Shown: in pieces, positions 62,853 to 64,000 of the stretch
How positions within the stretch are numbered: position 1 is the first letter of the stretch
How the letters are laid out: every line of letters starts with the position of its first letter
Assembly: GCA_025966335.1 (NCBI GenBank)
Contig: JAICRS010000001.1
Span: 11,846 to 75,845 of the forward strand
From: Nocardioidaceae bacterium
Lineage (GTDB): Bacteria > Actinomycetota > Actinomycetes > Propionibacteriales > Nocardioidaceae
Direction: 5' to 3'
DNA length: 64,000 nucleotides
Program-made: the position numbers and the translations under genes
Notes under the pieces: generated by a model
What the model was told of the DNA's origin: nothing
What the model saw: the letters and a program-made list of their open reading frames with translations, nothing else
Databases searched by the model: none

Positions 62853-64000
62853 GTGCCAGCATCAGAGAGTGGATCGGGCCGGTCGGGTTCTCGCACGCCC
62901 GAGGAGCTTCGGAGCCAGCTCGGCTTCCTCGAGGAAGAAGTCACGGACCTGCGCCGGCGGCTCGCGGACGGTCCGGTGCACTCCCGGGCGCTCGAGCAGC
63001 GGCTCGCGGAGACCCAGCGTTCGCTCGCGGCGGTCACCGCCCAGAACGAGCGCCTCGCGCAGACGTTGCGGGAGGCCCGCGACCAGATCATGACCCTCAA
63101 GGAGGAGGTCGACCGGCTCGCCCAGCCGCCTGCCGGCTTCGGCACCTTCCTGTGCCGCAACGAGGACGACTCGATCGACGTGTTCACCGGCGGCCGCAAG
63201 CTGCGGGTCAACGTCAGTCCCTCGGTCGACCTCGACGAGCTCGTTCCTGGCCAGGAGGTCATGCTCAACGAGGCGCTGAACGTCGTCGCCGCGCTCGACT
63301 TCGAGAAGGTCGGCGAGGTCGTGATGCTCAAGGAGTTCCTCGCAGACGGCGATCGCGTGCTGGTCATCGCGAACGCCGACGAGGAGCGCGTCGTACGCCT
63401 CGCCGAGCCGCTGCGCAACGTCCCGATCCGGGCGGGGGACTCGCTGCTGCTCGACGTCCGGTCCGGCTACGCCTACGAGCGGGTCCCGAAGTCCGAGGTC
63501 GAAGAGCTGGTGCTCGAAGAGGTCCCGGACATCGACTACAGCAAGATCGGCGGCCTGATCAAGCAGATCGACCAGATCCGCGACGCGATCGAGCTGCCCT
63601 ACCTGCACCCCGACATGTTCAAGGAGCACGAGCTCAAGCCGCCGAAGGGCGTCCTGCTCTACGGCCCGCCCGGCTGCGGCAAGACCCTGATCGCGAAGGC
63701 GGTCGCGAACTCGCTGGCGAAGAAGGTGGCGGCGAAGACCGGCCAGGAAGGCAAGTCCTTCTTCCTGAACATCAAGGGTCCCGAGCTGCTGAACAAGTAC
63801 GTCGGCGAGACCGAGCGGCACATCCGGTTGATCTTCCAGCGGGCGCGGGAGAAGGCGGGCGAGGGCACGCCGGTCATCGTCTTCTTCGACGAGATGGACT
63901 CCCTCTTCCGCACCCGGGGCACTGGGATCAGCTCCGACGTGGAGTCCACCATCGTGCCCCAGCTGCTCTCCGAGCTGGACGGTGTCGAGTCTCTGAAGAA
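62853..64000 (+). CDS. arc: Proteasome-associated AAA+ ATPase ARC/Mpa (3' truncated)
   Basis: The frame runs off the window end; about 382 of ~590 residues are present. An N-terminal coiled coil (about 20-90, TPEELRSQLGFLEEEVTDLR) that recruits Pup is followed by two OB domains (about 95-225) and the AAA+ domain with Walker A GPPGCGKT (271-278) and Walker B VIVFFDEMDS (Asp346). It unfolds pupylated proteins for the 20S proteasome. GTG start with GGAGGTG 6 nt upstream. The pup, prcBA and dop genes would lie beyond the window. Confidence 0.97.
   Translation, partial: MPASESGSGRSGSRTPEELRSQLGFLEEEVTDLRRRLADGPVHSRALEQRLAETQRSLAAVTAQNERLAQTLREARDQIMTLKEEVDRLAQPPAGFGTFLCRNEDDSIDVFTGGRKLRVNVSPSVDLDELVPGQEVMLNEALNVVAALDFEKVGEVVMLKEFLADGDRVLVIANADEERVVRLAEPLRNVPIRAGDSLLLDVRSGYAYERVPKSEVEELVLEEVPDIDYSKIGGLIKQIDQIRDAIELPYLHPDMFKEHELKPPKGVLLYGPPGCGKTLIAKAVANSLAKKVAAKTGQEGKSFFLNIKGPELLNKYVGETERHIRLIFQRAREKAGEGTPVIVFFDEMDSLFRTRGTGISSDVESTIVPQLLSELDGVESLK

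Overview
This 64 kb window is from a high-GC Gram-positive chromosome of the phylum Actinomycetota, most probably a Nocardioides-like member of the Propionibacteriales. The evidence is the mycothiol ligase gene mshC beside the DUF3090 and SCO1664-type genes, a bacterial proteasome ATPase (ARC/Mpa) preceded by trmI, a GuaB1-type protein, many GTG and TTG starts, and strong G/C bias at third codon positions. No rRNA, CRISPR array, insertion sequence, integrase or phage gene was seen. There is one tRNA gene, tRNA-Leu(GAG). The first gene (GuaB1 family) and the last (ARC) are cut by the window edges.

Layout. 1-13.7 kb is mixed: guaB1, a BCCT osmolyte transporter, a three-gene operon encoding a peptide of D-x-D-x-T repeats, a JmjC oxygenase and a Suc/Fer-type ferredoxin, then a nucleosidase, a stand-alone LysR effector domain, a secreted M1 peptidase with a lectin/MAM-like insert, a frameshifted FMN-oxidase-like gene, a large secreted protein, a cyclase and a class V aminotransferase. 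13.7-24.4 kb holds a membrane-anchored alpha/beta hydrolase and a signalling locus: a receiver-only regulator, a degenerate histidine kinase beside an intact one, a MacB-like ABC exporter, a LuxR-type regulator and a polytopic membrane protein. 24.5-33.9 kb is a carbohydrate island with a GH63-like hydrolase, a Gfo/Idh oxidoreductase, a GH36 alpha-galactosidase, an MDR dehydrogenase, a sugar ABC importer on the other strand, and a ROK repressor. One 20-bp motif lies over both divergent promoters.

34-50 kb holds metabolic and housekeeping genes: an SDR epimerase, a PoxB-like ThDP enzyme, tRNA-Leu, an M20 peptidase, an aldo/keto reductase, uppP, corA, the phosphatase-DUF3090-SCO1664-mshC group, a PAC2 protein and metH. 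51-57 kb is a complete Dpp/Opp-type peptide importer. 57-59.7 kb has a small secreted protein and a two-component system. 59.7-64 kb has a RecB-like nuclease, an M50 protease with CBS domains, trmI and arc.

Thirteen genes have a TANNNT hexamer only 6-7 nt upstream of the start codon, which suggests widespread leaderless transcription. The least explained parts are the repeat peptide/oxygenase/ferredoxin operon, the pseudokinase locus and the intergenic palindromes. All functional assignments come from reading motifs by eye; no database search was run.
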